Below are positions 1-7,574 of a DNA stretch of 64,000 nt, one piece after another. The stretch is from Gordonia zhaorongruii (GTDB taxonomy: Bacteria; Actinomycetota; Actinomycetes; Mycobacteriales; Mycobacteriaceae): positions 1,024,463-1,088,462 of the forward strand of contig NZ_CP041763.1 in assembly GCF_007559005.1 (NCBI RefSeq), read 5' to 3'. Made by a program: the position numbers and the translations under genes. Every line of letters begins with the position of its first letter. Within the stretch, counting starts at the first letter, position 1. The notes under the pieces were generated by a model. That model saw only the letters and a list, made by a program, of their open reading frames with translations, had not been told where the DNA came from and searched no databases.

Positions 1-519
1 GCTCGAACCCGCATCGAAGCGCGTCGCCGCAAGCTCGGTCGTGCCCAGATCGTCGATGGCCTGCGCGCCCGCGCCGGACGGGGAGAAGCGGTCCCCGTGA
101 GCCCGGATGGACTCGCCGAAGTCATTGACTCCCAGCGGCAGGTCAGGTGTGCCCATCGCGAACGGGTCGAGCGGGACGACGACCACTTCATCCTCGTCAT
201 GGGCGTCGAGCCGCTCGTGTGACACGAACGCCACACGGGCATCGCCGTCGCCGTCGATCAGCACGTGCGCACCGGCCCACCAGGCGCCCAGGAGGACGGC
301 CGCGCTCTGCCAGTGCTCGGGCAGGTCCACCCGGACCCCGTCTCCGGGGAGCACGCCGATCTCGTCGCGCAGGTAGTTGGCGATCTTGGCGGCCCAGTTG
401 CCCAGAGTCGCCGCCGACAGTTCCGTGCGTTCGCCCGTCGCCTCGTCGTAGTAGGTGAGCAGGGGACGGGCCGGGTCGGCTACGCGGGTGAGAACGAGTC
501 CGGTGATGGTGTCGGTCAT
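1..519 (-). CDS. TIGR03089 family protein (3'-truncated by window edge)
   Basis: The first 173 codons are visible, read from an ATG at 519 back to base 1; the stop lies outside the window. The protein begins MTDTITGLVLTRVADPARP and continues with a stretch resembling the N-terminal part of AMP-binding (acyl-CoA synthetase-like) proteins, including AAVLLGAWWAGAHVLIDGDG. Proteins of this family (Rv3268 type) sit beside the LCP gene in Mycobacteriales, which is the context here. Function is unknown. The residues normally needed for adenylation would lie beyond the visible part, so activity cannot be judged. Confidence 0.72.
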   Translation of the reverse strand, partial: MTDTITGLVLTRVADPARPLLTYYDEATGERTELSAATLGNWAAKIANYLRDEIGVLPGDGVRVDLPEHWQSAAVLLGAWWAGAHVLIDGDGDARVAFVSHERLDAHDEDEVVVVPLDPFAMGTPDLPLGVNDFGESIRAHGDRFSPSGAGAQAIDDLGTTELAATRFDAGSS

Positions 520-541
520 ACGTCCATCTTTACGCGAGCGA

Positions 542-2473
542 TCAGTTCACACACACGGGGCCGTCGTTGTCGGCCTTGATGATGCCGTCGTCCGCCTTAC
601 GCTTCTGCTCGGCGCGCGAATCACCGCCGCTGCCACCGCCCGAGCCCTGATCGCCGCCGGAGCCCTGGTCTCCGGTCTGCACGAGGGAACCCACACCGTG
701 ATAGGTGTTGGTGAGGACCACACGGACCCGATCATCGGGGAGCGACGAGTCCTCGCGGATCTCGATCTGGCCACCCAGATCCTTCACCAGCTGCTTGGCG
801 CCCTCGCTGTCGGTGGAGTTGGCGAAGACGATCGAATCGAACTCGTTGATCGGCTTGCTCGTCACCTTGCCGTGCTGGAAGCCGCGATCGGTCAGCAGCC
901 GGGACACGTTGCCCGCAAGCCCGTCGACCGTGCCTGCGTTCTGCACGTCCACGGTGTACTCGGCACGCGGATTCTCCGGAGCGTCGGCCTTCTTGTCCTT
1001 GCCGAGCAGGCGATCGACGTACGAGTGCACCGCGGTCTTGTCGATGGCGACCACGCTCTGCGTGCCGTCGTCGCTCCACGCCTGGTCGTCGAGAACCGGG
1101 ATGGTGGTGAACTTGACCTTGCCGCCCGTCAGATCCTTGAGCTGCTCGGCGAACGAGATGACGTCCCACCCGTCGTCGATGAGCACCGACCGGGAGACGG
1201 CGCGCTGAAGCTCATTGAGCTTGTCGGGATTCGTGAGAGTCTGCGTCGACAGGATCTTCTGCGCCAGCGAGGCCATGTAGACCTGCTGGCGGGTGATCCG
1301 GTCCAGGTCGCCGCGGGGAAGTCCGTGCCGCTGGCGGACGAAGCTGAGCGCCTGCGGTCCGCTGAGCGTCTGCCGGCCCTTGCGGAAACGAGCACCGGAG
1401 TACGGTTCCCGCACGCGGTTCTTCAGGCACACCTCGACGCCGCCGACGGCGTCGGTGAGGAGTGAGAACCCGAGCAGCCCGACCTCGGCGTAATGATCGA
1501 CGGTGACACCGGTCAGATTGGCGACGGTCTCGATGAGCGCCTGCCTGCCCGCCTTCGTGCCCTCGCGCTCGGCGGTGGCCTCGTTCGCTCCGTTCTGGAC
1601 CTCACGCGCACGGACACCCTCACGGGTGGTGCCGTAGGCGGCGTTGATCTTGCTCTTGCCGATCCCCGGTACGTCGACGTAGGAGTCGCGCGGGATCGAC
1701 AGGGCGGTCGCGGCCGATCCGTCATTGGGGATACGCACCAGCAGGATGGTGTCGGTGCTCGACGAGACGTCGCTGCCGACGCGGAGCCGGCGGAGTTCCT
1801 CTTCCGAGAGCGGATTGCCCTTGGCGTCCTTACGGGAATCGGTGCCGACGAGGAGGATGTCGACTGCACCGTCGTCGCCCGCACCGCCGAGGCCCAGACC
1901 GCCTAGAAGGGTGACCGACGAGTTCAGCGAGTTCACCTTCGTCCAACCGAAGCCGGTGACGACCAGAACCACGACCGTCAGCAGAGCGATGACAGCTCGG
2001 CCGATGTGCTTGGGCGGAACACCGCGGACCGGTCGAGTGGACCAGACGGCCAGCGTTTCACGGAAGGAACCGGCTCGGGACGAGCCGGATCGCGGTCGCG
2101 CGCCGCCGGCCTTCGACGCGACGGCGGGCCGCTTGCGCTTGCCCGCACCCGTGTGGATCTCCTCGGAGGCGCGGCGCTTTCCGTTGCGACGAGTGTCGAC
2201 CGGTGCCGGCTTGCGGCGGCGCTGGCGAGGCGCCTCGCCAGCGCGGATCGGTCGGGAGTCCTGCTTGCGAGGATCCTGCCTGCGAGAGCCCTGGTTACGG
2301 GAACCCTGGTTACGAGAACCCTGACTGCGCGGACCTTGACTGGAAGACCGCTCGCCTCGGGCGCCGCCACCACCCGCGGCGTCGTCTCCGGTGCCACCGG
2401 TACGGGGCGAGTCGCCCTGGGAACCGCGGCGTCGGGGATGCTCGTCCCGTGCGCCTTCGCGTCGTGGGTCCAC
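542..2473 (-). CDS. LytR-CpsA-Psr (LCP) family arabinogalactan-peptidoglycan ligase, Lcp1-like
   Basis: An arginine/glycine/glutamine-rich cytoplasmic tail is followed by one membrane segment (about residues 158-178, IALLTVVVLVVTGFGW). The extracellular LCP domain starts at VDILLVGTDSR and contains the conserved SIPRDSYVDVPG and LDRITRQQ motifs. A LytR_C domain follows (YTVDVQNAGTVDGLAGNVSR). LCP proteins move a polyprenyl-PP-linked polymer onto peptidoglycan; the Mycobacterium homologue beside rmlD-wbbL-manB (Rv3267, Lcp1) attaches arabinogalactan. The frame stays open to an ATG at 2632, but that would overlap divergent rmlD. I prefer the GTG at 2473, preceded by GAAGGAAGGA. The start is uncertain; the family call is firm. 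Confidence 0.9.
   Translation of the reverse strand: MDPRREGARDEHPRRRGSQGDSPRTGGTGDDAAGGGGARGERSSSQGPRSQGSRNQGSRNQGSRRQDPRKQDSRPIRAGEAPRQRRRKPAPVDTRRNGKRRASEEIHTGAGKRKRPAVASKAGGARPRSGSSRAGSFRETLAVWSTRPVRGVPPKHIGRAVIALLTVVVLVVTGFGWTKVNSLNSSVTLLGGLGLGGAGDDGAVDILLVGTDSRKDAKGNPLSEEELRRLRVGSDVSSSTDTILLVRIPNDGSAATALSIPRDSYVDVPGIGKSKINAAYGTTREGVRAREVQNGANEATAEREGTKAGRQALIETVANLTGVTVDHYAEVGLLGFSLLTDAVGGVEVCLKNRVREPYSGARFRKGRQTLSGPQALSFVRQRHGLPRGDLDRITRQQVYMASLAQKILSTQTLTNPDKLNELQRAVSRSVLIDDGWDVISFAEQLKDLTGGKVKFTTIPVLDDQAWSDDGTQSVVAIDKTAVHSYVDRLLGKDKKADAPENPRAEYTVDVQNAGTVDGLAGNVSRLLTDRGFQHGKVTSKPINEFDSIVFANSTDSEGAKQLVKDLGGQIEIREDSSLPDDRVRVVLTNTYHGVGSLVQTGDQGSGGDQGSGGGSGGDSRAEQKRKADDGIIKADNDGPVCVN
2221..2242. 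repeat. 22-bp perfect palindrome within the LCP coding region
   Basis: The 11-base half GCTGGCGAGGC is followed directly by its exact reverse complement. It lies next to the 15-bp repeat tract, in sequence encoding the basic tail. No function is evident. It could be chance in GC-rich coding DNA or a hairpin in the mRNA. Confidence 0.6.
2256..2345. repeat. six 15-bp tandem units inside the LCP gene
   Basis: Six consecutive 15-bp units of the type GAaCCCTGGTTACGA encode, on the minus strand, a run of SQGPR, SQGSR, NQGSR, NQGSR, RQDPR and KQDSR pentapeptides. They lie in the charged cytoplasmic tail. Such in-frame repeats probably vary in number between strains. Confidence 0.8.
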
Positions 2474-2615
2474 GTGCTGGGCTGTTCCTTCCTTCGTCGC
2501 AACCGGGCCGTTCGACGCGGTCTCCTGCAGAATACGGGTGCTCGTGCGTTCGGCCGTGGAGGTGAGCTCGGCGTGGTAGAACAGCGCGAATGTGGGATGC
2601 GGCACGATGGGTGCC

Positions 2616-3566
2616 ATGAACGCATCCGTCACAGCGCCTGCCGTCTACGTCCTCGGTGCGGCAGGTCAGCTCGGTTCGGCGCTCATCCGCTCGTCGGGGG
2701 CACTCGCGGAGTCCGGGTGGTCCGCGATCTCGGTGGTACCCGTGACGTCCGCCGAGGTCGACGTCCGGTCGTCCGACAGTGTGCGGCGGGGGCTGGCCCG
2801 GCTGAACCGGGGTGACGTGGTGATCAATGCCGCGGCGCACACCGACGTCGACGGTGCGGAGAGCGCGGCCGACGATGCGTACGCGATCAACGCCGACGGC
2901 CCCGGACACCTCGCAGCGCTGACCGGCGAGGTCGGAGCCCACCTGATCCACGTGTCCACGGACTACGTCTTCCCGAAGTCGGCCGCGAGCCTCCCGGCCG
3001 CCGAGTATCGTCCGCTCGAGCCGTCGGACCTCCCTGCGGACGCGCGGCCCGACACCGTGTACGGGGCGAGCAAGCTGGCCGGCGAGCGGGCGGTCCGGTC
3101 CGCCGACCCGCACGCGGTCATCGTGCGCACCGCCTGGGTCTTCACCGGCCGAGCACCGGTCCGGGACTTCGTCACCACGATGCGCCGCCTCGAATCCGAG
3201 CGTGCCACGGTCAGCGTCGTCGACGATCAGCACGGATCCCCGACGTACGCACCCGACCTCGCCGCCGGGCTGTGGGAGCTCGTCGGAGATCTGCTCGTCG
3301 ACGATTCCCGGGCGTCCGGGCGAGTGCTGCACGCCACCAACGCGGGGGCGGCGACGTGGTGTGATGTCGCTCGCACACTGTTCGAGCTCGTCGGCGCTGA
3401 TCCGCAGCGGGTGACGCCGTGCACCACCGAGCAATTCCCGCGTCCGGCACCACGTCCCGCGTATTCGGTGCTGTCCGGAGAGAGTTGGGCGCGGGTCGGT
3501 CTGACACCGCTGCGCAACTGGCGCGCCGCCCTTGCCGAAGCGGTCGCCGACGGCGCCTCGGGTTAG
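2616..3566 (+). CDS. rmlD: dTDP-4-dehydrorhamnose reductase
   Basis: Catalyses the last step of dTDP-L-rhamnose synthesis, NADPH reduction of dTDP-4-keto-L-rhamnose. The 316-residue protein has an N-terminal Rossmann motif GAAGQLG (residues 14-20), the NAAAHTDVD stretch, STDYVF, and the SDR YxxxK pair in VYGASK. Length is normal for RmlD. The ATG at 2616 is chosen because homologues start just before the nucleotide-binding strand; an ATG at 2607 and a GTG at 2592 are in frame. It precedes wbbL by 9 bp in the same order as the M. tuberculosis cluster, so it feeds the rhamnosyl linker of arabinogalactan. Confidence 0.95.
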   Translation: MNASVTAPAVYVLGAAGQLGSALIRSSGALAESGWSAISVVPVTSAEVDVRSSDSVRRGLARLNRGDVVINAAAHTDVDGAESAADDAYAINADGPGHLAALTGEVGAHLIHVSTDYVFPKSAASLPAAEYRPLEPSDLPADARPDTVYGASKLAGERAVRSADPHAVIVRTAWVFTGRAPVRDFVTTMRRLESERATVSVVDDQHGSPTYAPDLAAGLWELVGDLLVDDSRASGRVLHATNAGAATWCDVARTLFELVGADPQRVTPCTTEQFPRPAPRPAYSVLSGESWARVGLTPLRNWRAALAEAVADGASG

Positions 3567-3575
3567 TCTGACCCG

Positions 3576-4463
3576 GTGACTGCTCCCTTCGGGGTGGTCA
3601 CCGTGACGTATTCGTCCGGTGACTACCTGCATGAATTCCTGCGCACTCTCGCCGACGCGTCGGACCACTCGGCACCCGTCGTGATCGCCGACAACGGCTC
3701 CACCGACGGTGCACCCGAGAAAGCGGCGGCCGAGCACGACAACGTGACCTTGGTGGACACCGGCGGAAACATCGGCTTCGGCGCGGGAATCAACCGCGGC
3801 GTCGCCGAGCTGGATCCGGCGATCGAATTCGTGGTGATCGCGAACCCGGACGTCGTGTGGTCGCCCGGATCGTTGGACGAACTCCTCGCGGCCGCCCGGC
3901 GATGGCCGCGGGCGGGGAGCCTGGGGCCCCTGATCAACGAACTCGACGGCTCGGTGTACCCGTCTGCGCGCGCCGTCCCCGACCTCGTCACCGGAACCGG
4001 GCACGCGCTGCTCGGCACGGTGTGGAAGTCGAACCCCTGGACCAAGGCGTACCGCGACGGTGAGAACTCATCGGGGGAGCGCCCGGTGGGGTGGCTGTCG
4101 GGTTCCTGTCTGCTGGTGCGACGCAGTGCGTTCGACAGCGTCGGCGGTTTCGACTCCCGGTACTTCATGTTCATGGAGGACGTCGACCTCGGTGACCGCC
4201 TCGGACGTGCCGGGTGGTTGAACGTCTTCGTGCCCGATGCGGCGGTCATCCACGCGAAGAGCCATTCGGTGAGCCGGTATCCGGAGAAGATGATCCCGGC
4301 TCACCACCGGAGTGCCTATCGTTTCAATGCCGACCGGAACCGCGGTCCGCTGCGCGCACCGGTGCGCCTGGTCCTGCGAGCGGGGCTGGCCGTACGGTCC
4401 CGCGTCGCGGTGGCCGCTGCGTTGCGGGAACGGCGACGCGCCGGTGAGACCCGAGAGAACTGA
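3576..4463 (+). CDS. wbbL: rhamnosyltransferase WbbL (decaprenyl-PP-GlcNAc:L-Rha transferase)
   Basis: A GT-A family 2 glycosyltransferase of 295 residues, close to the size of mycobacterial WbbL. Visible motifs are the nucleotide-binding start (FGVVTVTYSSG), the acidic ADNGSTDG, ANPDVVW in the metal-binding position, and FMEDVDLGDRL towards the C terminus. In Mycobacterium this enzyme transfers rhamnose from dTDP-Rha to decaprenyl-PP-GlcNAc, building the linker between peptidoglycan and arabinogalactan. It starts with GTG at 3576. A TAGTCT box overlaps the rmlD stop 6 nt upstream, so an internal leaderless transcript is possible as well as read-through from rmlD. Confidence 0.93.
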   Translation: MTAPFGVVTVTYSSGDYLHEFLRTLADASDHSAPVVIADNGSTDGAPEKAAAEHDNVTLVDTGGNIGFGAGINRGVAELDPAIEFVVIANPDVVWSPGSLDELLAAARRWPRAGSLGPLINELDGSVYPSARAVPDLVTGTGHALLGTVWKSNPWTKAYRDGENSSGERPVGWLSGSCLLVRRSAFDSVGGFDSRYFMFMEDVDLGDRLGRAGWLNVFVPDAAVIHAKSHSVSRYPEKMIPAHHRSAYRFNADRNRGPLRAPVRLVLRAGLAVRSRVAVAAALRERRRAGETREN

Positions 4464-4486
4464 CTGTTCAGATGGAAGGAAATCCT

Positions 4487-5560
4487 GTGGCACCGTCCGT
4501 GCAGGCACTCATCCTCGTCGGCGGCAAAGGCACCCGACTGCGCCCGCTCACCCTGTCGGCTCCCAAGCCGATGCTGCCGACCGCGGGTCTGCCCTTCCTC
4601 ACACACCTGCTGTCGCGCATCCGGGAAGCCGGAATCACCGACGTGGTGCTGGGAACCTCGTTCAAGGCCGAGGTGTTCGCGGAGCACTACGGTGACGGAT
4701 CGTCGTTGGGGATCAACCTCACCTATGTGACCGAGACCGAGCCCCTCGGCACCGGTGGCGGTATCCGCAACGTCTACGACCACCTCACGGCCGACACGAT
4801 CCTGGTGTTCAACGGCGATGTGCTCGGCGGGACCGATATCCGCGATGTGGTCGCCACCCACCACGAGTCGGGTGCCGAGGTGACCCTGCACCTGGTTCGG
4901 GTGAACGACCCGCGTGCGTTCGGGTGCGTGCCCACCGACTCCGCAGGCCGGGTGTCCGCGTTCCTGGAGAAGACCCAGGATCCGCCGACCAACCAGATCA
5001 ATGCGGGGACCTACGTGTTCAACCGCGATGTGATCGGCGAGATCCCGGCGGGCCGGTCGGTGTCGGTGGAGCGGGAGGTCTTTCCGTCGATCCTGGCCGC
5101 GGGCAGGCACATCCACGCACACGTCGACGCTGCTTACTGGCGCGACATGGGCACTCCGGAGGACTTCGTGCGCGGATCGGCCGATCTCGTGCGGGGCATC
5201 GCGCCATCACCCGCTCTGTCGAAATCGTGTGGCGAGGCGCTGGTGCTCGACGGCGCCGAGGTATCCACGTCGGCAGTCCTGATCGGCGGCACCGTCGTCG
5301 GTCGCGGGGCGAGGGTCGGCAGCGGCGCCCGACTCGACGGGGCGGTCGTGTTCGACGACGCTCGTGTCGAGGCGGGCGCAGTCGTCGAGCGCAGCATCGT
5401 CGGGTTCGGCGCATCCGTCGGCGCCGGAGCACTGGTGCGCGACACCGTCATCGGTGACCGAGCTTCGATCGGCGCGCGATGCGAACTGCTGCGGGGCGCG
5501 CGGGTCTGGCCCGAGGTCGTGATCCCCGACAGCGGAATCCGGTTCTCAACGGACGTGTGA
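4487..5560 (+). CDS. manB: mannose-1-phosphate guanylyltransferase (nucleotidyltransferase with left-handed beta-helix tail)
   Basis: The N-terminal domain has the sugar-nucleotide pyrophosphorylase signature GGKGTRLRPLT followed by PKPMLP. The C-terminal third (from about ALVLDGAEVSTSAV) is made of hexapeptide repeats typical of a left-handed beta-helix. It is the equivalent of Rv3264c (ManB/RmlA2 type), which makes GDP-mannose for mannosylated lipids and glycans. I chose the GTG at 4487 because GGAAGGA ends 6 nt before it; an ATG at 4472 lies five codons upstream and overlaps that ribosome site. The gene starts 23 bp after wbbL and closes the operon. Substrate (GDP or dTDP) is inferred from gene order. 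Confidence 0.88.
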   Translation: MAPSVQALILVGGKGTRLRPLTLSAPKPMLPTAGLPFLTHLLSRIREAGITDVVLGTSFKAEVFAEHYGDGSSLGINLTYVTETEPLGTGGGIRNVYDHLTADTILVFNGDVLGGTDIRDVVATHHESGAEVTLHLVRVNDPRAFGCVPTDSAGRVSAFLEKTQDPPTNQINAGTYVFNRDVIGEIPAGRSVSVEREVFPSILAAGRHIHAHVDAAYWRDMGTPEDFVRGSADLVRGIAPSPALSKSCGEALVLDGAEVSTSAVLIGGTVVGRGARVGSGARLDGAVVFDDARVEAGAVVERSIVGFGASVGAGALVRDTVIGDRASIGARCELLRGARVWPEVVIPDSGIRFSTDV

Positions 5561-5589
5561 GCCGGCGGACCCGACCGGCCGGTTCCCGG

Positions 5590-6240
5590 CTAGCGTGCCT
5601 TCGCCGCGGCCAGCAAACCGGTGCCGACCGGGATGACGGCGGGCAGGAAGCGGTCGTCCTCGGCGACGATGGACGCGGCCTCCCGTGCCGCGAGAGTGCG
5701 CGGATCGGTCGATTCCCGATCGTCGATGGTGCCGTCTGCCGACGCGTTGTTCACCACGAGCAGACCGCCGGGACGCAGAATGCGCACCGCCTCGGTGACG
5801 AATGCCGGGTACGAGAGCGCCGGACCGTCGACGAAGACCAGGTCGTACGACGCGTCGGCGAGTCGGGTGAGGACATCGCGCGGCACGCCGTTGATGAGGC
5901 GGGTGCGGCCGGGCGCGATCTGGGCCTCGGCGAAGGTCTCCCGCGCTGCACGGTGATGCTCTGACTCGGGATCGATCGTCGTGAGCACGCCGGTGGCAGG
6001 CATGCCCGCGAGGAGCCAGAGTCCGCTCACGCCGACACCGGTGCCGATCTCGACGACGTGCTCGGCGCCGGCGGTGCGCGCCAGCAGGGACAGGAGGGCT
6101 CCGGTCGCCGGGCTCACCGCGCGGGCGCCCAGTTCCTCGCTGCGGAGCCGAGCGGCCTGCAGGGCGTCGTCCTCGATGATCGCGGTCTCCGCGTAGGCGC
6201 TGAGTCGGGCCGTGGTCTGCGTGGACGTGTTGTCACTCAT
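5590..6240 (-). CDS. class I SAM-dependent O-methyltransferase (Rv1220c type)
   Basis: The 216-residue protein has the SAM-binding motif VVEIGTGVGVSGLW, an acidic strand-2 end (TTIDPESEHHRAA), DLVFVDGPALSYPAFV and LRPGGLLVVNN. This is the catechol/caffeoyl-CoA O-methyltransferase fold. The natural acceptor is unknown. The ATG at 6240 is chosen because homologues start close to this point and because a longer reading from 6345 would cover the sigE upstream region. The gene is divergent from sigE, as in M. tuberculosis, and convergent with manB. It may share the 6241-6356 control region with sigE. Confidence 0.88.
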   Translation of the reverse strand: MSDNTSTQTTARLSAYAETAIIEDDALQAARLRSEELGARAVSPATGALLSLLARTAGAEHVVEIGTGVGVSGLWLLAGMPATGVLTTIDPESEHHRAARETFAEAQIAPGRTRLINGVPRDVLTRLADASYDLVFVDGPALSYPAFVTEAVRILRPGGLLVVNNASADGTIDDRESTDPRTLAAREAASIVAEDDRFLPAVIPVGTGLLAAAKAR

Positions 6241-6307
6241 GTGAACGAGGGTGCCACACCGTGGCTGACCTGCCGCAGCACCACGCCGGACCAGCGAATC
6301 CGGCATC

Positions 6308-6326
6308 CTCAGGGAACGCTCAGTCA
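6308..6326. promoter_or_regulatory. candidate MprA-type box upstream of sigE
   Basis: Two 8-bp direct repeats, CTCAGGGA and CTCAGTCA, are separated by 3 bp. This 8-3-8 layout matches what I recall of the 19-bp MprA box that controls sigE in M. tuberculosis. A third, inverted CTGAG copy lies at 6330. Location 31 bp before the sigE start fits a control site. The match to the published consensus is from memory. Confidence 0.4.
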
Positions 6327-6356
6327 GGTCTGAGGGGTCCCACATGACCGTGCGAC

Positions 6357-7136
6357 ATGATCAGTGTCATGGCAAAGAGTTCCCGGGTGCGCGAATCCCG
6401 TGCCCGGAATACCGATCGCCCCGCTGATGTTGAAGCCAGGGGAGATGCTGCAACCACACACGAAGTGCGTGCTGCCGGTGATCCCGCGAAGAAAGGTACT
6501 GGCGCCATCCCGATGACGAGTCCCACGCCCGACACCGCCGAGACCGCAGGCGGAGTGTTCCACGGAACGGCCGGTTTCGACGCGACCGGCGATCAGAAGC
6601 TGATGCCCTCGTGGGACGAGTTGGTGAGTGAGCACGCCGACCGGGTGTACCGGCTCGCGTACCGCCTGTCCGGCAACCAGCACGACGCCGAGGATCTCAC
6701 GCAGGAGACCTTCATCCGGGTCTTCCGTTCGCTGACGAACTACAAACCGGGCACCTTCGAGGGCTGGCTGCACCGCATCACCACGAACCTCTTCCTCGAC
6801 ATGGTTCGCCGGCGCAGCAAGATCCGCATGGAGTCGCTCGAACCCGTCTACGAGCGGATCCCGACCGACACACCCGATCCGCAGCAGGTCTTCGCCGACG
6901 CGAACCTGGGGCCCGACCTGCAGGCGGCACTCGGTTCCCTGGCACCGGAGTTCCGTGCCGCCGTCGTGCTCTGCGACATCGAGGGTCTCTCGTACGAGGA
7001 GGTCGGGGCGACACTCGGCGTCAAGATGGGCACGGTCCGCAGCCGCATTCACCGCGGACGGCAGGGCATCCGTGAATTCCTCGCCGCACGCGGGCACACC
7101 AGCAGCCGGTCGGTCGCGATCGCCGGTGGCGCCTGA
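6357..7136 (+). CDS. sigE: ECF RNA polymerase sigma factor SigE
   Basis: Sigma-70 region 2 is seen in MPSWDELV through [19 protein letters not shown], and region 4 in [23 protein letters not shown] and [12 protein letters not shown]. The protein resembles mycobacterial SigE along its whole conserved part. The N-terminal ~70 residues are poorly conserved, and in-frame starts exist at 6357, 6369 and 6513; mycobacterial SigE is reported to use several starts, so this may be real. It directs the response to surface stress and is held by RseA, encoded next. Downstream htrA and tatB complete the conserved cluster. Confidence 0.95.
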   Translation: MISVMAKSSRVRESRARNTDRPADVEARGDAATTHEVRAAGDPAKKGTGAIPMTSPTPDTAETAGGVFHGTAGFDATGDQKLMPSWDELVSEHADRVYRLAYRLSGNQHDAEDLTQETFIRVFRSLTNYKPGTFEGWLHRITTNLFLDMVRRRSKIRMESLEPVYERIPTDTPDPQQVFADANLGPDLQAALGSLAPEFRAAVVLCDIEGLSYEEVGATLGVKMGTVRSRIHRGRQGIREFLAARGHTSSRSVAIAGGA

Positions 7137-7205
7137 TCGCGTAAGCTGGACGCGACCGATCACGTTCGGCCGCGGCGCGGCCACCGAGTGGAAGGGGCGT
7201 CGCCA

Positions 7206-7571
7206 GTGGGTCTGGGCAACGTACGCCGTTCCGGGGACCGTCGCAGGCCGCCCGTGAGTTCGTCGATCGTCCCCAATCCCGATTACCGGCCGCGCAGTGA
7301 ATTCGCTCCCACCGAACACCTCGCCAGCGAGGCGGTCGTGGCCTACGTGGACAACGAGTTGTCGAGAGTCGCCGCCAACCGGGCCGACAGTCATCTGTCC
7401 GTCTGCCAGCGGTGCGCCGACGAGGTGACCAATCAGGCACGCGCTCGCTCGCTGCTGCGCGGTGGAACGGACATGTGCGCGCCGGAGTCGCTGCTCGGTC
7501 AGCTCAACAAGATCCCCACCCAGGAGATAGACATGCGTCGGGCCGGTAAATCGAACCGCCGGGGCCGCTGA
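7206..7571 (+). CDS. rseA: anti-sigma-E factor RseA
   Basis: A 121-residue soluble anti-sigma factor of the zinc-associated type: EHLASEAVVAYVDNEL is followed by the HxxxCxxC signature in SHLSVCQRCADEV. It binds SigE and releases it under stress; the M. tuberculosis homologue is phosphorylated by PknB and degraded by ClpC1P2. Start chosen at the GTG at 7206, which has GGAAGGGG 8 nt upstream; a GTG at 7188 is also in frame. Its stop lies 3 bp before htrA, so the two are translationally close. Confidence 0.92.
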   Translation: MGLGNVRRSGDRRRPPVSSSIVPNPDYRPRSEFAPTEHLASEAVVAYVDNELSRVAANRADSHLSVCQRCADEVTNQARARSLLRGGTDMCAPESLLGQLNKIPTQEIDMRRAGKSNRRGR

Positions 7572-7574
7572 CCC

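Noticed and set aside
2310..4004. Minus-strand open frame over rmlD and wbbL (564 codons)
   Set aside because: It covers two clear glycan genes and shows no domain; an antisense artefact.
6311..6340. ECF-type (GGAAC) promoter for sigE autoregulation
   Set aside because: GGGAAC is present at 6312-6317, but no CGTT-like -10 stands at the right distance; the direct-repeat reading fits better.
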